Of a stretch of 64,000 nucleotides of DNA, positions 1 to 11,971 are shown in pieces (the stretch's first letter is position 1; the number at the start of each line of letters is the position of its first letter). The notes under the pieces are model-generated. The model was not told the DNA's origin, searched no databases, and worked only from the letters and a program-made list of their open reading frames with translations. The position numbers were made by a program, and so were the translations under genes. This DNA is from Microglena sp. YARC (taxonomy: Eukaryota; Chlorophyta; Chlorophyceae; Chlamydomonadales; Chlamydomonadaceae): the NCBI GenBank assembly GCA_022414725.1, contig CM039464.1, positions 2,779,364 through 2,843,363 of the forward strand. Direction: 5' to 3'.

Positions 1-271
1 CTCCCTCTCCCCTTCCTGGGGCCAAACCTATAGCTAGCTAGTGCGTCTGATTGTCGGGCAGCTGACATGACGGGCATTCCACAGCACTAGCAAACTTGGC
101 GCTTCAACGAGTGTCTGTCTGGCTTGGAGAGCAGACAAGACGTTGTTGCGCGGGGCTAAACAAGGAACTGTGCTTGCATCTATGGCTCCGCCAGATCTGG
201 AAAAGAAGCGGGTTATCAGGACTCCCAGCAAACAAATCCAAGGGCTATACTGCACATTCCGCTCCTCTTCC

Positions 272-291
272 TTTCTCTCGAGAACATCTGT

Positions 292-323
<32 letters not shown>

Positions 324-377
324 GGCCCCTGCGCAAGGATGACACGCACAAATCGAGAAATGGTTCCAAATTTTTTT
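272..377 (+). ncRNA. U6: U6 spliceosomal snRNA, copy 1
   Basis: Carries the full U6 core: the ACAGAG box, the AGCATGGCCCCTGCGCAAGG segment and the downstream GACACGCACAAATCGAGAAA segment, ending in a T-run that would stop Pol III. The first base is T where the other good copies have G, which weakens the 5' hairpin by one pair. Confidence 0.93.
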
Positions 378-1130
378 CGCTACCCCAACCAGAACCTTAT
401 AGGGAGAGGGGGTACTTCTCAGTCAGATCACACCCTGGTCCTGTCTCTCATCTGATAGCCAGCGCATATCTTATTCATGTGTAGGTATGTTACATTAATA
501 TACATTACGATGGCGAACCTGCGACAGAAATGCTATGAGCCCCAAATTGCAAGGCTCCGGCCCGTATACCGTTGGGCGTTACGTGTTGCAGCTCCCCGCC
601 ACCCGACCGCTGCCACTTCTGCACATTTAGACGTCATAAACTGTCTAATAAAAAAATAATGATAAAGCAGGGGTATGCTTCTCATATTATTTGCAGCGTT
701 GTTACAGATTTTTGCTGTGCTATCACACTCAACTAGATCTGACACCCGATTCTTTAAGATTGAAACCCCAAACGCACCATCATCCTAATGAGAGTCCTGG
801 CCTTAGACACAACCAGTCACTGAGTGGGGAGAAGGTTGTTAACAGGGGGTTCTATTCTGGGCTACACCTGGCTGCTTCTAGGCAGCTCCCTCTCCCCTTC
901 CTGGGGCCAAACCTATAGCTAGCTAGTGCGTCTGATTGTCGGGCAGCTGACATGACGGGCATTCCACAGCACTAGCAAACTTGGCGCTTCAACGAGTGTC
1001 TGTCTGGCTTGGAGAGCAGACAAGACGTTGTTGCGCGGGGCTAAACAAGGAACTGTGCTTGCATCTATGGCTCCGCCAGATCTGGAAAAGAAGCGGGTTA
1101 TCAGGACTCCCAGCAAACAAATCCAAGGGC

Positions 1131-1136
1131 TATACT
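1131..1136 (+). promoter_or_regulatory. Possible Pol III TATA element of U6 copy 2
   Basis: TATACT lies 26 bp before the inferred U6 start and is kept at the same place in other units (for example at 246 in unit 1). Pol III type 3 promoters usually have a TATA-like box about 25-30 bp upstream. No upstream sequence element could be identified with confidence. Confidence 0.35.
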
Positions 1137-1156
1137 GCACATTCCGCTCCTCTTCC

Positions 1157-1176
1157 GTTCTCTCGAGAACATCTGT

Positions 1177-1208
<32 letters not shown>

Positions 1209-1260
1209 GGCCCCTGCACAAGGATGACACGCACAAATCGAGAAATGGTTCAAATTTTTT
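1157..1260 (+). ncRNA. U6: U6 spliceosomal snRNA, copy 2 (best copy)
   Basis: U6 forms the catalytic core of the spliceosome with U2. The 5' end GTTCTCTCGAGAAC folds into the expected 5' hairpin. It is followed by the ACAGAG box, the U4-pairing and internal stem-loop region, and a terminal T-run at 1255-1260. Length is 104 nt, usual for U6. One base in the core differs from the other copies (CCTGCACAAGG instead of CCTGCGCAAGG). The Pol III stop and the upstream TATA-like box suggest an intact gene. Confidence 0.95.
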
Positions 1261-1892
1261 CGCTACCCCAACCAGAACCTTATAGGGAGAGGGGGTACTT
1301 CTCAGTCAGATCACACCCTGGTCCTGTCTCTCATCTGATAGCCAGCGCATATCTTATTCATGTGTAGGTATGTTACATTAATATACATTACGATGGCGAA
1401 CCTGCGACAGAAATGCAATGAGCCCCAAATTGCAAGGCTCCGGCCCGTATACCGTTGGGCGTTACGTGTTGCAGCTCCCCGCCCACCCGACCGCTGCCAC
1501 TTCTGCACATTTAGACGTCATAAACTGTCTAATAAAAAAATAATGATAAAGCAGGGGTATGCTTCTCATATTATTTGCAGCGTTGTTACAGATTTTTGCT
1601 GTGCTATCACACTCAACTAGATCTGACACCCCGATTCTTTAAGATTGAAACCCCAAACGCACCATCATCCTAATGAGAGTCCTGGCCTTAGACACAACCA
1701 GTCACTGAGTGGGGAGAAGGTTGTTAACAGGGGGTTCTATTCTGGGCTACACCTGGCTGCTTCTAGGCAGCTCCCTCTCCCCTTCCTGGGGCCAAACCTA
1801 TAGCTAGCTAGTGCGTCTGATTGTCGGGCAGCTGACATGACGGGCATTCCACAGCACTAGCAAACTTGGCGCTTCAACGAGTGTCTGTCTGG

Positions 1893-1897
1893 CTTGG
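1893..1897. repeat. 5-bp target-site duplication (left) of copia element
   Basis: CTTGG precedes the left LTR and is repeated at 6836-6840 after the right LTR. The uninterrupted unit (unit 2) has a single CTTGG followed by AGAGCAGAC at this place. This fixes the insertion point and both element ends. Confidence 0.92.
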
Positions 1898-2222
1898 TAT
1901 CAGCTTGAAATCACTCCGGTAGAGTGGACAGTAGATTTAAAGCAGCGGAACCGACGCACCAATCTATACACGGAGACAAGGATAACGTTACAGACACAGG
2001 AGACCCATAAAGGGGCACCTGTGGTGAAAGGAGGCGGTAGACAGGAACCTAACAGGGTACAGATCAGACCGGAGACGTAGGTGACAGGAAGCTGCCACTG
2101 AGTCATCTCAAGATGACTCAGTCCCACGGGAAGCTGGCTCAGGAGAGCCGATAGTTCTAAGGGAGTACATAAGTAGTCACCAAGTCATAAAACGCGTGAG
2201 AGCACCGCTATACATGCTGATA
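1898..2222 (-). repeat. Left LTR (3' LTR of the minus-strand copia element)
   Basis: 325 bp, matching 6509-6835 almost base for base. Ends TATCAGC/GCTGATA. On the minus strand a short purine-rich stretch (AGGTGGAG, plus positions 2223-2230) lies directly before it and could be the polypurine tract. Confidence 0.93.
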
Positions 2223-2679
2223 CTCCACCTATGACACAGGTGACATACAATAGTACTACTCCACCTATGGCACTGGTGACATAGAACTATATGTAACAAA
2301 TTAAAAAAAAAAAAATCAAAGAACTCCGGAAAAAAAATCGAGAGAAACTTCAAATGAAACCCGAAGGGAAGGTATGAAGCAAGGCAAAGAACCAAAATTT
2401 GCCAAGTGGATATAAGAGGACAACTAAATATCAAAGTCGGGTAACAACGGTATAGAAAACCCGATCCGGGAATAGGAACCTAATGCCAATCAAAGATAAC
2501 TTAAAGAAACTCTAAATGTAACCAAAGAAACCCTAAAATGTAACCAAAAATTCCAGAATACATGTAACCAAAATTCTAGAATACATGTAACCAAAAAGAA
2601 TTGGTTTAAGGAGAAGCAGTCATTCCAAACATGCGAATGAAACGCCAGAACACCATAGGATCAAGGGCTTGGTGAAGGG
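2223..2679 (-). other. Copia 3' untranslated region
   Basis: AT-rich, no coding frame. Contains short tandem repeats: CACCTATG..CAC.GGTGACATA at 2227-2283 and an ATGTAACCAAA motif repeated at 2516-2597. It lies between the end of the RNase H domain and the 3' LTR. Confidence 0.6.
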
Positions 2680-5382
2680 TCAGCCACAGTTGTCCTTAGT
2701 GTTAACATAGGCAACATCCACCTGGCCATCCTCCACCAGCTCCTGGATATAGTGATGGATGACATCAATGTGCTTGTTGCGAGGGAGCAGCTGACAGTCA
2801 TTGGCCCAGCTCAAGGACCCCAAGTTGTCACCCTGAATGGTGACCAGGTCACAAGGCAGCCCTAGATCAATTCTCAATTTTTTCAACCATTGCACCTTCG
2901 GGCAGTCTGAGACAGGGCCTGATACTCAGCCTCACTGGAGCTAACAGCAACAGTGGGTTGCCTTTTGCTCATCCAGTTCACAAGGCAGCCTCCAGCAAGC
3001 ACAGCATAGCCAGTCTGAGATCTCCTGTCAGACCCATCATCAGCAAAGGATGAGTCACTAAAGACAGTAAAAGAGAAACCAGGGCTGTGAGTGTAAGTGA
3101 GGCCCAGATGGGAATGTTCTCTCAAATACAAAAGCAAGCGCTTGGCTGCAGCCCACAGGGGGGCAGTGGGTTGAGCAGAAAACCTGGACAGGTAGCTCAC
3201 AGCAAAAGAAATATCAGGCCTTGTGCAGGTAGCCAGGTACAGCAAAGCCCCCACAAGAGAGAGGTACTGGCTATTAGAGGCCAGAGGTTCTCCAGGAGGA
3301 TCAGTGACAGTGCACTTGGACATGGGAACTGAAACTTGGGCTTGGTAGCAGCAGTGAGACCAAACTGCTCCACCAGCTCAACAATGTAGGAGTGCTGGGA
3401 GAGGTTGATCTTAACACACCTGCCGTCAGAATCAAGTGTACAAGTCATGTCCAATGAAAGGAACTGGACAGGTACACCATTTCCTTGACTTCCCACCCAG
3501 CTGCTTCCATAGCCTCGATCAGCAAGGCATACCTATGCAGCTCACTAAAAAGCACAGATGAAGTCATCCACATAGGTCAGGACATAGCTCCACCCACCAG
3601 TAGAATCCCTCCTGAAATACAGAGCAGGTTCAGCTTTGCACATGGTAAAACCGTGGGCAACCAAAACCTGCTTTACATCTTTGCTCCAAGCCCTGGGTGC
3701 CTGCTTCAAACCATAAAGAGATTTAATCAGCTTGCACACAAGGGGAACATTGTCAGGACCAAGTTCATGAAAGCCCTCAGGCTGGTAACAGAACAGGTCC
3801 AGACCAGGTTCCAGCTTGGCATTCAAGAATGCAGTCTTGATGTCCAGCTGCCTCACAAACATCTTCCTATGAGTGATGGCAGCAAGGAGCACACGAAGAC
3901 CTGCTTTAGAGGAGACGGGGGCATATACATCATGGTAGTCCAGCCCAGGACGTTGCAGAAAACCACGAACTACAAAACGAGCTTTAAAAACGCAAAGAAC
4001 CATCAGCCCCATGTTTCTTGACAAATAACCATCTGCCAGATAGAATCCTCTGCCTAGGAGGCTGTGGAGTGAGGACCCAAGTGCCATGAGCATGGAGGGA
4101 GGCCATCTCATCCTTCATAGCCTGCAGCCAGAGATCTCTGTCAGGGTTGGTAGGTAACATTGCAGCTTTATAAGAGAGTTTAGTAGAGGTAGAAATAAAA
4201 GCCCCCACGTACAAGCAGTGTACTTGTACATGGGCAGCGGGGATATCAGCAGTATCAGCAGTAACCGGTAATAAAGCCCCCAGCGCAGCACTCATGCGTG
4301 GTTGAACAAGGCCGGCCTCCTTTGCCTCTAAATCGTCGAAGCCTGGGTACACTGGAACACCCCAGCCATACGCAGTATCTGACCCGGACCAGTGTTCGAG
4401 GTCATCACTCACATCATCTGTGACGGCCACATCGTCGCAATGCCTGGTCCGGTATAAACCACCAGGTATAGCAGGGGGTGAAGTGATCAACAACTCCCGC
4501 GAGCTATCCGAATAGGTGGACGGGGGGTGGCGACTAGTGGGCAGTGGACCTGTACTAGGTTCCACTATGACCCGAGGCTGTCCTAATCCTACGACTTCAC
4601 CGACGAAACGTGGCGCAGAGGAAGGCCCGGCGACCCCTGAGATTCGAATAAATTAGAGCTTGAAGGAACATCAGACTCCCCCTGGCCCAATGCCGCCGCA
4701 CGCGATACAGCACCATCATTACCTGGCCTGGGACGCATCGTCATCCCATGACCAGTAAAGCGGTCAACAATCGGGGTTGGTAAAGGGCCCAGGACATTGT
4801 CAGTAGTATCAAGCCTTTACCGATGATAGCGGCAGGGTGCGAGAAAAATACTGAGATCCATCATAGGGAAAGAGCCCAGGGATACAGTTATAGCTAAACT
4901 GTTCATAGAAGAGCACATCACGACTCTCTACCACCTGGCGCAACTTCGGAACCCAAACAAAATAACCCTTACTCACCAGAGAATACCCAACCAGTCTACC
5001 AGATAACGCCCTTTCGTCAAGCTTATTGCGCTTCTTCCCATTCACTAAGGTAACATAGCATGGGCACCCGAACACGCGCAATAACGATACATCAGGTAGA
5101 ACCCCAAAGAACAACTCGTATAGAGTCTTGTCACCCTGATCGGGCAGCCGGTTACGTAGATAACACACTCGCACTCTGCTGAGCAATGTATACCATCAAT
5201 AATTCATGCACAGCCCAACCGATTCTAACCACGCCTCTATACCACTTAACTAAAAAATCCTTAGCCCTATCAGAACTCAAACACTTGAAACCCAAACTCA
5301 CGTAGCTAAGGCATACACTAAGGGGGGAACCAGGGGCACAGGAAAACAAAGTTAGCAACCTGTGTCGAACCACGGAACGCAC
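2680..5382 (-). pseudogene. pol: Copia pol (integrase, reverse transcriptase, RNase H), frameshifted
   Basis: Pieces in different minus frames line up in copia order. Positions 5382-5152 give a decayed end of the integrase core (SDRAKDFL, HELLMVYIAQQ). 5186-4809 is the integrase C-terminal part with LRVFGCPCYV, RNKLDERA and VGYS motifs. 4565-3984 leads into the reverse transcriptase. 4111-3545 is the polymerase with RGFLQRPGLDY, QLDIKTAFLNA, SLYGLKQAPRAW and the catalytic YVDD. 3496-2680 is the connection and RNase H, with the family's TRPDISFAVSYLSRF, SDSSFADD and SSSEAEYQALS motifs. There are at least five breaks in frame, and no gag or protease motif was recognised, so it is unlikely to be active as read. 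If the indels are assembly errors it could be younger than it looks. Confidence 0.9.
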
Positions 5383-6508
5383 CCAGGGGTCACAAGGAGC
5401 CTAAGAGAGAAAAATATCCACCAAGATATCATGCCAAAGATCTCCACGGCCGCTGGTCTAGGGCCAGGACGGCGTCCACTTCGGCCTGTAGCATGGGCGA
5501 AGTCCGGCGCTGCGAGACCTGGGATCACAGAAGGTGGGGAAGCGTTAGGGCGAAGGCGAGATTTGAGGTATGGGAAAAGGAGACGAGGATGAAAGTGCAG
5601 CAAGTCGCACCTGGTGCAGAAGATCGCACCAATGGCAGAAAATCGCAAATCGCAAGGGCAGAATTCGAAAATTTTATCGCTAGGATGCGAAGAGCAGAGC
5701 CGAGGCATGTAAAGGTCCTAATATCCCGCCGTCGATTATCAGTCAATCCCAAGTCCCCCCCTCTATGGCTCGACTCACCCGGTTGGGGTAGAGGGAGCAG
5801 CACCCGAGTGGTGCTGACCATACCCCCTGCTTCCTACCACCTCCAGAATCTCCAGGCGTAGGTCGTCCTCCTCTGGCGAACCCTACGGCAGTGCCGGCGA
5901 TCCGCCAGCTTGATTGAAAAAATTCTCCAGAAGGTAGCACAGAGCCACTAGAGCGGCAAGCTCATGCCAGTAGCCAACAGTCGGCTGGCAGAGCAAAAGG
6001 GGGGCACAGACGACGTAGACATCAGCAGGGAGCTTGGTCGGCTTGGCAAACTCGGTATGCAGGCAGAGCCTCAAACACCGAGAAAGGTTAGCGACGTCAG
6101 GGACGCGAGCAGATGAAGACGGGGTATCTCCACCGATGTCCAGGCTAGTCGCCGACTTGAGTCTGCACGTCACAGTCATCTACGACAGACGGGAGGAGGC
6201 GACAGACGGCAGGGGAGGAAAAGGAAGAGAAGATGGAGGAATGACCGGGGGGGGTTACTTCCACGATGGGCGGAAGGATCTCCTCTCCGGCAGCAGAGGC
6301 CGCTGGCGCGCAGTCGTCTAGCCAATCTAGAGGAACCTGCACCCCCGTCGGGAGGATTCGGTCGCATCCATTGCTCACAATGACACTGCGGATCCCACGA
6401 GCCCATGAAACACCATTTAGTTTGGTAAGTTTCACAAGGGCCGGCAGGAGACCCTCGCGGAAGTTGCATTATCAAAGCAGGTGGTAGTGATGAGGAGCCC
6501 CAGTAACT
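5383..6508 (-). other. Copia 5' internal region (expected gag/protease), unrecognised
   Basis: This lies between the decayed integrase and the 5' LTR, where gag and protease should be. Several minus frames are open for 60-137 codons, but I see no CCHC zinc knuckle and no protease DTG/DSG motif in context. The primer-binding site should start just left of 6509 on the minus strand; no match to a tRNA 3' end was recognised. Confidence 0.5.
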
Positions 6509-6835
6509 ATCAGCTTGAAAATCACTCCGGTAGAGTGGACAGTAGATTAAAGCAGCGGAACAGACGCACCAATCTATACACGGAGACAAGGATAAACGTT
6601 ACAGACACAGGAGACCCATAAAGGGGCACCTGTGGTGAAAGGAGGCGGTAGACAGGAACCTAACAGGGTACAGATCAGACCGGAGACGTAGGTGACAGGA
6701 AGCTGCCCACTTGAGTCATCTCAAGATGACTCAGTCCCACGGGAAGCTGGCTCAGGAGAGCGATAGTTCTAAGGGAGTACATAAGTAGTCACCAAGTCAT
6801 AAACGCGTGAGAGCCACCGCTATAACATGCTGATA
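6509..6835 (-). repeat. Right LTR (5' LTR of the minus-strand copia element)
   Basis: 327 bp, matching the left LTR with about ten small differences, mostly single-base indels. Bounded on the right by the CTTGG target duplication (6836-6840) and resumption of the U6 unit. Confidence 0.93.
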
Positions 6836-6987
6836 CTTGGGGAGCAGACAAGACGTTGTTGCGCGGGGCTAAACAAGGAACTGTGCTTGCATCTATGGCT
6901 CCGCCAGATCTGGAAAAAGGCGCGTGGTTATCAGGACTCCCAGCAAAACAAATCCAAGGGCTATACTGCACATTCCGCTCCCTTACC

Positions 6988-7007
6988 GTTCTCTCGAGAA
7001 CATCTGT

Positions 7008-7039
<32 letters not shown>

Positions 7040-7095
7040 GGCCCCTGCGCAAGGATTGACACGCACAAATCGAGAAAATGTTCCAAATTTTTTTT
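6988..7095 (+). ncRNA. U6: U6 spliceosomal snRNA, copy 3
   Basis: Core intact from the 5' hairpin (GTTCTCTCGAGAAC) through the ACAGAG box. There is one extra T in GGATTGACACG and small changes before the T-run. Its unit is the one disrupted by the copia insertion: the element sits about 150 bp upstream of this U6, so distal promoter elements may be separated from the gene. Confidence 0.88.
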
Positions 7096-7924
7096 CGCTG
7101 CCCCCAACCAGAACCTTATAGGGAGAGGGGGTACTACTTCTCAGTCAAGATCACACCCTGGTTCCTGTCTCTCATTCTGATAGCCAGCGCATATCTTATT
7201 TCATGTGTAGGTATGTTACATTAATATACATTACGATGGCGAACCTGCGACAGAAATGCTATGAGCCCCAAATTGCAATGGCTCCCGGCCCGTATACCGT
7301 TGGGCGTTACGTGTTTGGCAGCTACTATCCCCGCCCACCGACCGCTGCCATTCTGCACATTTAGACGTATTAAACTGTCTAATAAAAAAATAATGATAAA
7401 GCAGGGGTATGCTTCTCATATTATTTGCAGCGTTGTTACAGATTTTTGCTGTGCTATCACACTCAACTAGATCTGACACCCCGATTCTTTAAGATTTGAA
7501 ACCCCAAACGCAACATCATCCTAATGAGAGTCCTGGCCTTAGACACACAGTCACTGAGTGGGGAGAAGGTTTGTTAACAAGAAGGTTTCTTTTCTATTCT
7601 GGGCTATACACCTGGCTGCTTCTAGGCCAGCTCCCCTCCCCTTCTCTCTGGGCCGAAAACTGATGTAGCGTAGCTAGTGCTGCTGATTGTGCGGGCAGCT
7701 GACATGACGGGCAGTCCACGAGGCACTAGCAAACTTGGCGCTTCAACGAGTGTCTGTTCTAGGACTGTGGAAGAGCAGACAAGACCGTTGTTGCGCGGGG
7801 CTATAACCAATGGAACTGTGCTTGCATTCTATGGCTTCCGCCAATCTGGAAAAGGCGCGGTTTAATCCAGACTCCCAGCCAAACGAAATCCCAAGGCATA
7901 CTTGCAACATTTCGCTCCTCTTCC

Positions 7925-8037
7925 GTTCTCTCGAGAACATCTGTTTAAAATTGGAACGATAACAGAGAAGATTAGCATGCCCCTGCGCAAGGAATGACAT
8001 CGCACAAGCGGAAAGGAAATGCGGTCCAAGATTTTTT
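7925..8037 (+). ncRNA. U6: U6 snRNA, copy 4 (error-rich)
   Basis: Recognisable U6 with inserted bases, including one that breaks the ACAGAG-containing segment (GATAACAGAG), and changes in the 3' half (CACAAGCGGAAAGG). Likely a true copy with sequencing errors. Confidence 0.75.
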
Positions 8038-8920
8038 CGCTGCCGCAAGCCAGAACCTTAGGTAGGAAGAGGGGTACGTTACTCAGTTCAGATCACACCC
8101 TGGTCCTGGTCTCTGCCAATCTGGATGAGCCAGCCATATCTTATGCATGTGTGAGGTATGTTAGCATATAATATACAGTTACGATGCGCGAACCTGCGAC
8201 CAGAAAAATGCTGATGAGCCGCCAGAAGATTGCCAAGCTCCGGCCCGTTGATACCGTTTGGGCGTTGACATGTTGCAGCTCCCCGCCCACCCCGACGCGC
8301 GGTGCCACTTGCTGCCACATTTGAGACGTGCATAAACTGTGCTAAGAAAAAAATGAATATAAAGTCGAAGGGGTTATTGCTTTCATAGTTATTTGGCAGC
8401 GGTGTTACGACGATTTTTTGCTGTGCTATCGACACTCAACTGAGATCTGGACACCCGCGATGTCTTGAAGATGGAAACCGCCAAAACGCCACTACATGCC
8501 TAATTGAGGAGGTCCTGCCTTAGAGCACAGACAGTCAACGAGTGGGGAAGAAGGTTGTTAGACTAGGGGGTTACTATTCTGGGCTACACCTGGCTGGGCT
8601 TCTAGGCAGCTCCCCTTCCCCTTCCTGGGGCCCCAAAAACTATTAGCTAGCTAGTTGCGTGCTGAGTTGTCGGCCAGCGTGAACGATGACGGCAGTTCCA
8701 CAGCACTAAAAGCAAGACTTGGCGCTGCAACCGAGTGTCGTGTCTGCTTGTGGGAAGAGCAGGACAAAGACGTTGTTGCCCCGTGGCTAAAAACAAGAAA
8801 CTGTCTTGCATGCGTATGGCTCCGCCAGATCCGTGGAAAAAAGCGGGTTATTCAGGACTCCCAGCAAAAAACAAAAATCCAAGGGCTGATACTGCCACCA
8901 ATGACCGCTGCCGTGCTTCC

Positions 8921-9033
8921 GTTCTGTCTCGTGAGAACATCTGTTGAAAAATTGGAACATACAGAGAAGATAGCATGCCGCCCTGCGCAAAAGATTGATC
9001 ACGCACAAATCGAAAATGGTTCAAATTGGTTTC
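8921..9033 (+). ncRNA. U6: U6 snRNA, copy 5 (error-rich)
   Basis: U6 core recognisable (ACAGAGAAGATAGCATG, CACGCACAAATCG), with lost and gained bases and a poor T-run (AAATTGGTTTCC). Confidence 0.7.
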
Positions 9034-9896
9034 CGCGGTGCCCCAACCAGGAAACCCTGATTAGAGAAAGGAGTACTTCTCAGTGGCAGATGCACACGCC
9101 TGCTGTCTCCCATTCTTGATAGGCCAGCGGATGATACTTGAAGTTCATGTGTAGGTTATGTTACAGTGTAATATACCATTACGATGCGAAAGCCTGCCGA
9201 CAGAAATGCTATGAGCCCCAAAGTTGCCGAAAGGCGTCCGGTCCCGGTATTTAGCCGTTGGGCGTACGGTGTTGGCAAGCTGCCCCGCCCACGACCGCTG
9301 CCACTGTCTGCACATTTAGACGTCAGTAAACTGTTACTAATAAAAAGAAAATGAATGATGAGAAGCAGGTATGCTTCTCATATTGATTTGCCAGCGTTGT
9401 TACAGGATTTTGCTGTGCTATCAACGAGCTCAACTAGATCTACAGCCCGATTCTTAAGATGTGAAGACCGCCAAACGCAGCTATTGCATCCAGATGAAGG
9501 AGTCCTTGGCCTTAGACGAGAGAACCCAGTCACTGAGTGGGGGAGAGAAGTTGCTTGAACAGGTGTACTATTCTGGGCTACCACCTGGCTGCTTCTAGGC
9601 AACCTTCCCTTCTCCCCTGTCCTGGGGGCCAAGACCTATTAGCTAGGCTAGTGCGGTCTGGATTGTCGGCAGCTGACATACGGGGCCGATTTCCACTGGC
9701 GACTAGCCAAACTTTGCGCTTCAAACGAGTGTCGTGCTGCGCTTGGAGAGCAGACAAGACGTTTTGCGCGGGCTAAAGCAAGGAACTGTTGGCTGCATCT
9801 TATGCCTCCGCCAGAGTCTGAAAAGGCGCGGTGTATCAGGACTCCGCAGCAAAGCATAAGTCAGAGGGCTTGATACTCACAGTCGCGCCTCTTCCG

Positions 9897-10011
9897 GTTC
9901 TGCTCGAGAACATCTGTTTTAAAGAATGCGAACAATACAGAGAAGATAGGCATGCCCGCCTGCGCAGAGGATTTGACACGCACAAATTCGAGAAATGGTT
10001 CCAAATTTTTT
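9897..10011 (+). ncRNA. U6: U6 snRNA, copy 6 (error-rich)
   Basis: U6 core recognisable, with indels in the 5' stem and in the GCGCAAGGATGAC segment. The T-run at 10006-10011 is kept. Confidence 0.72.
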
Positions 10012-10885
10012 CGCTTGCCCCCACGCCTCAGATAAGACCTTAATGAAGGGAGAGGGTACTTCTCAGTCAGATCACCACCCTGTCCGTCTCTCATCTGATA
10101 GCCAGCGCATAGCTGTATTTCGATGTGTAGGTATGTTACATTAATAAACAATTACGATGTGCGAAGCCTGCGACAGAAAGTGCTATAGCCCCGAAATTGC
10201 CCGAAGCTCCGGCCCGTTATGACCGTTGTGCGGTTGACGTGTTGCAGCCTCCGCCGCCGCACACCCCCGCACCGGCTCCACTTCTGCAGATTTTAGACGT
10301 CGCATAAAGCTGTCTAAATAGAAGAAGAAATAATGATAAAGGCAGGGAGCTTCTCATATGATTTGCAGCCGTTGTACAAGTTTTGCCGTGGCTATCGACA
10401 ACTCAAGCTAGGATCTGATGCCGACCCCGATGTCCTTTAAGAATGAAACGCGCGCAGAGCGGCCAGCTATTCATGTGAATTTGAGAATGTCCTGGGCCGT
10501 TAGACCACAACGGCAGTACTGAGGGAGAGGTTGTTAACGAGGGGGTTCTGGATTGCGGCTACACCTGGCTGCATTTCTTAGGAGTCTCCCTCTCCCCTTT
10601 GGCCTGGGGCCAAACCTATAGCTGCTAGTGCGTCGTTGATTGTTCGGGCAGCTGACGATGACGGCCATTGCCACAGGCACTAGCAGAAACTTGGCGCTGC
10701 AAAGCGAGTGTCTGTCTGGGCTGGAAGAGCAGACAAGGACGGTTTGTGCGCGGGCGTAAACAAGGGAAACTGGTGCTTGCAGTCTTGCCCCGCGGCAGAT
10801 CTGGGTGAAAAGAAGCGCGGTTTCAGGACTCCCAGGCAAAACAAATCCGAAGGGCTATACTGCAGCATTCGCCGTCGCTCTTCCG

Positions 10886-11005
10886 GTGTCTCTCGAGAAC
10901 ATCTGTTGAAAATTGGAAAGCGATGAGCGAGAGAAGATTAGCATGGCCCCTGCGCAGAAGGATGACACGCGACCAAATGCGAGAAATGGTGTCCGAAAAT
11001 TTTTT
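10886..11005 (+). ncRNA. U6: U6 snRNA, copy 7 (error-rich)
   Basis: U6 core recognisable, with insertions inside the ACAGAG region (GATGAGCGAGAGAAG) and in CACGCGACCAAATGCGAG. The T-run is present. Confidence 0.7.
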
Positions 11006-11851
11006 CGCTGGCCCCAACCAGGAACCTTGATAGGAGGAGGTACTTCTGCAGTTCAGGATCACACCCTGCCTGTCTCTCATCTGATGAGCCAGCGGCCATA
11101 GTCTTTTCCATGTGTAGTATGCTATGACATTAATATACATTGACGATGGCGAGACCTGCGACAGAAATGGCTATGGACCCCCAAGATTGCAAGGCTGCCG
11201 GCCCGGTATTATACCGGTTGGCGTTACTGCAGCGCGCCCGCCCCAGCCCGAGCGCTGACCACTGCGTGCACATGTTAGACGTCATAAAGCTGTCAATAAA
11301 AGAAATAATGAATTGAATAAAGGCAGGTATGGCTCTCAATGGATTGGCGAGCGTTGTTACAATTTTTGCGTGTGCTCATCTACCACTCAACTAATCTTAC
11401 ACCCCGATTTCTTTAAAGATTGAAAGCCCCAAACGCACTATCATCCTATATGAGATGGGTCCGGCCTTAAGACAGCAACCAGTCACTGAGTGGTGAGAAG
11501 TGGTTTAACAAGGGGTTCGGTATGCTGGGCGTACAGCGGGCTGCTTCGTAGGCAGCTCCCTCTCCCTTCCTGGCCAGAACCTAAGGCTTAGCTGAGTGGC
11601 GGCGTGATTGGTCGGGGCAGCTTGACGCATGAGACGGGCATGTCCAGCAAGCACTAGCAAACTTGGCGGCTCAACGAAGTTGGTCCTGTTCTGGCTGAGA
11701 GGCAGACAAGGACGTTTTGCGCGGTGGGCTAAACAAGAAGACTGTGCTTGCATGCTATGGCTCCGCCAGAATCTTGGAAAGAGGCGCGGTATCAGACTCC
11801 CAGCAAACAAAGTCCAAGGCTATACTGCCAGCATTGCCGCTCGCTCTTTCC

Positions 11852-11971
11852 GTTCTTCGAAGATTTGCATCTGTTAAAAGATGTGGGACCGATACAGAAA
11901 GATTAGCAGGTGGCCCGCGCGGCGAAAGAGGAATGACACGCAGCAAATCGAGAAATGGTTGCCAAATTTTT
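11852..11971 (+). ncRNA. U6: U6 snRNA, copy 8 (error-rich)
   Basis: U6 core recognisable (GATACAGAAAGATTAGCAGG, GACACGCAGCAAATCGAG), with many single-base errors. It is the last copy before the gap. Confidence 0.7.

Larger units (their letters stand above)
1..1897 (+). repeat. Tandem array of 885-bp U6-containing unit, units 1, 2 and start of unit 3
   Basis: The same sequence starts at 1, 886 and 1771, giving a period of exactly 885 bp. Units 1 and 2 differ at only a few positions. Each unit holds one U6 snRNA gene about 270 bp from its start, and the rest is non-coding spacer. I looked for other snRNAs or 5S rRNA in the spacer and recognised none. Unit 3 is cut at 1897 by a copia retrotransposon and resumes at 6841. 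Open frames in the unit are short and unlike any known protein. Confidence 0.95.
1898..6835 (-). mobile_element. Ty1/copia LTR retrotransposon inserted in the U6 array
   Basis: A 4938-bp element with direct LTRs at 1898-2222 and 6509-6835 and a 5-bp target duplication (CTTGG). It lies on the minus strand. Reading that strand, the order is LTR, untranslated/gag region, integrase, reverse transcriptase, RNase H, LTR. Integrase ahead of reverse transcriptase is the copia order. The LTRs begin TATCAGC and end GCTGATA, a 7-bp inverted terminal repeat rather than the usual TG...CA. The LTRs differ at roughly ten places, mostly single-base indels, so the insertion is recent. The coding region is broken by several frameshifts; some may be sequencing error. 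Confidence 0.93.

Noticed and set aside
96..1285. Open frames of 74-113 codons inside the U6 units, on both strands
   Set aside because: They overlap the U6 RNA and its spacer, are short, repeat with the unit and resemble no protein.
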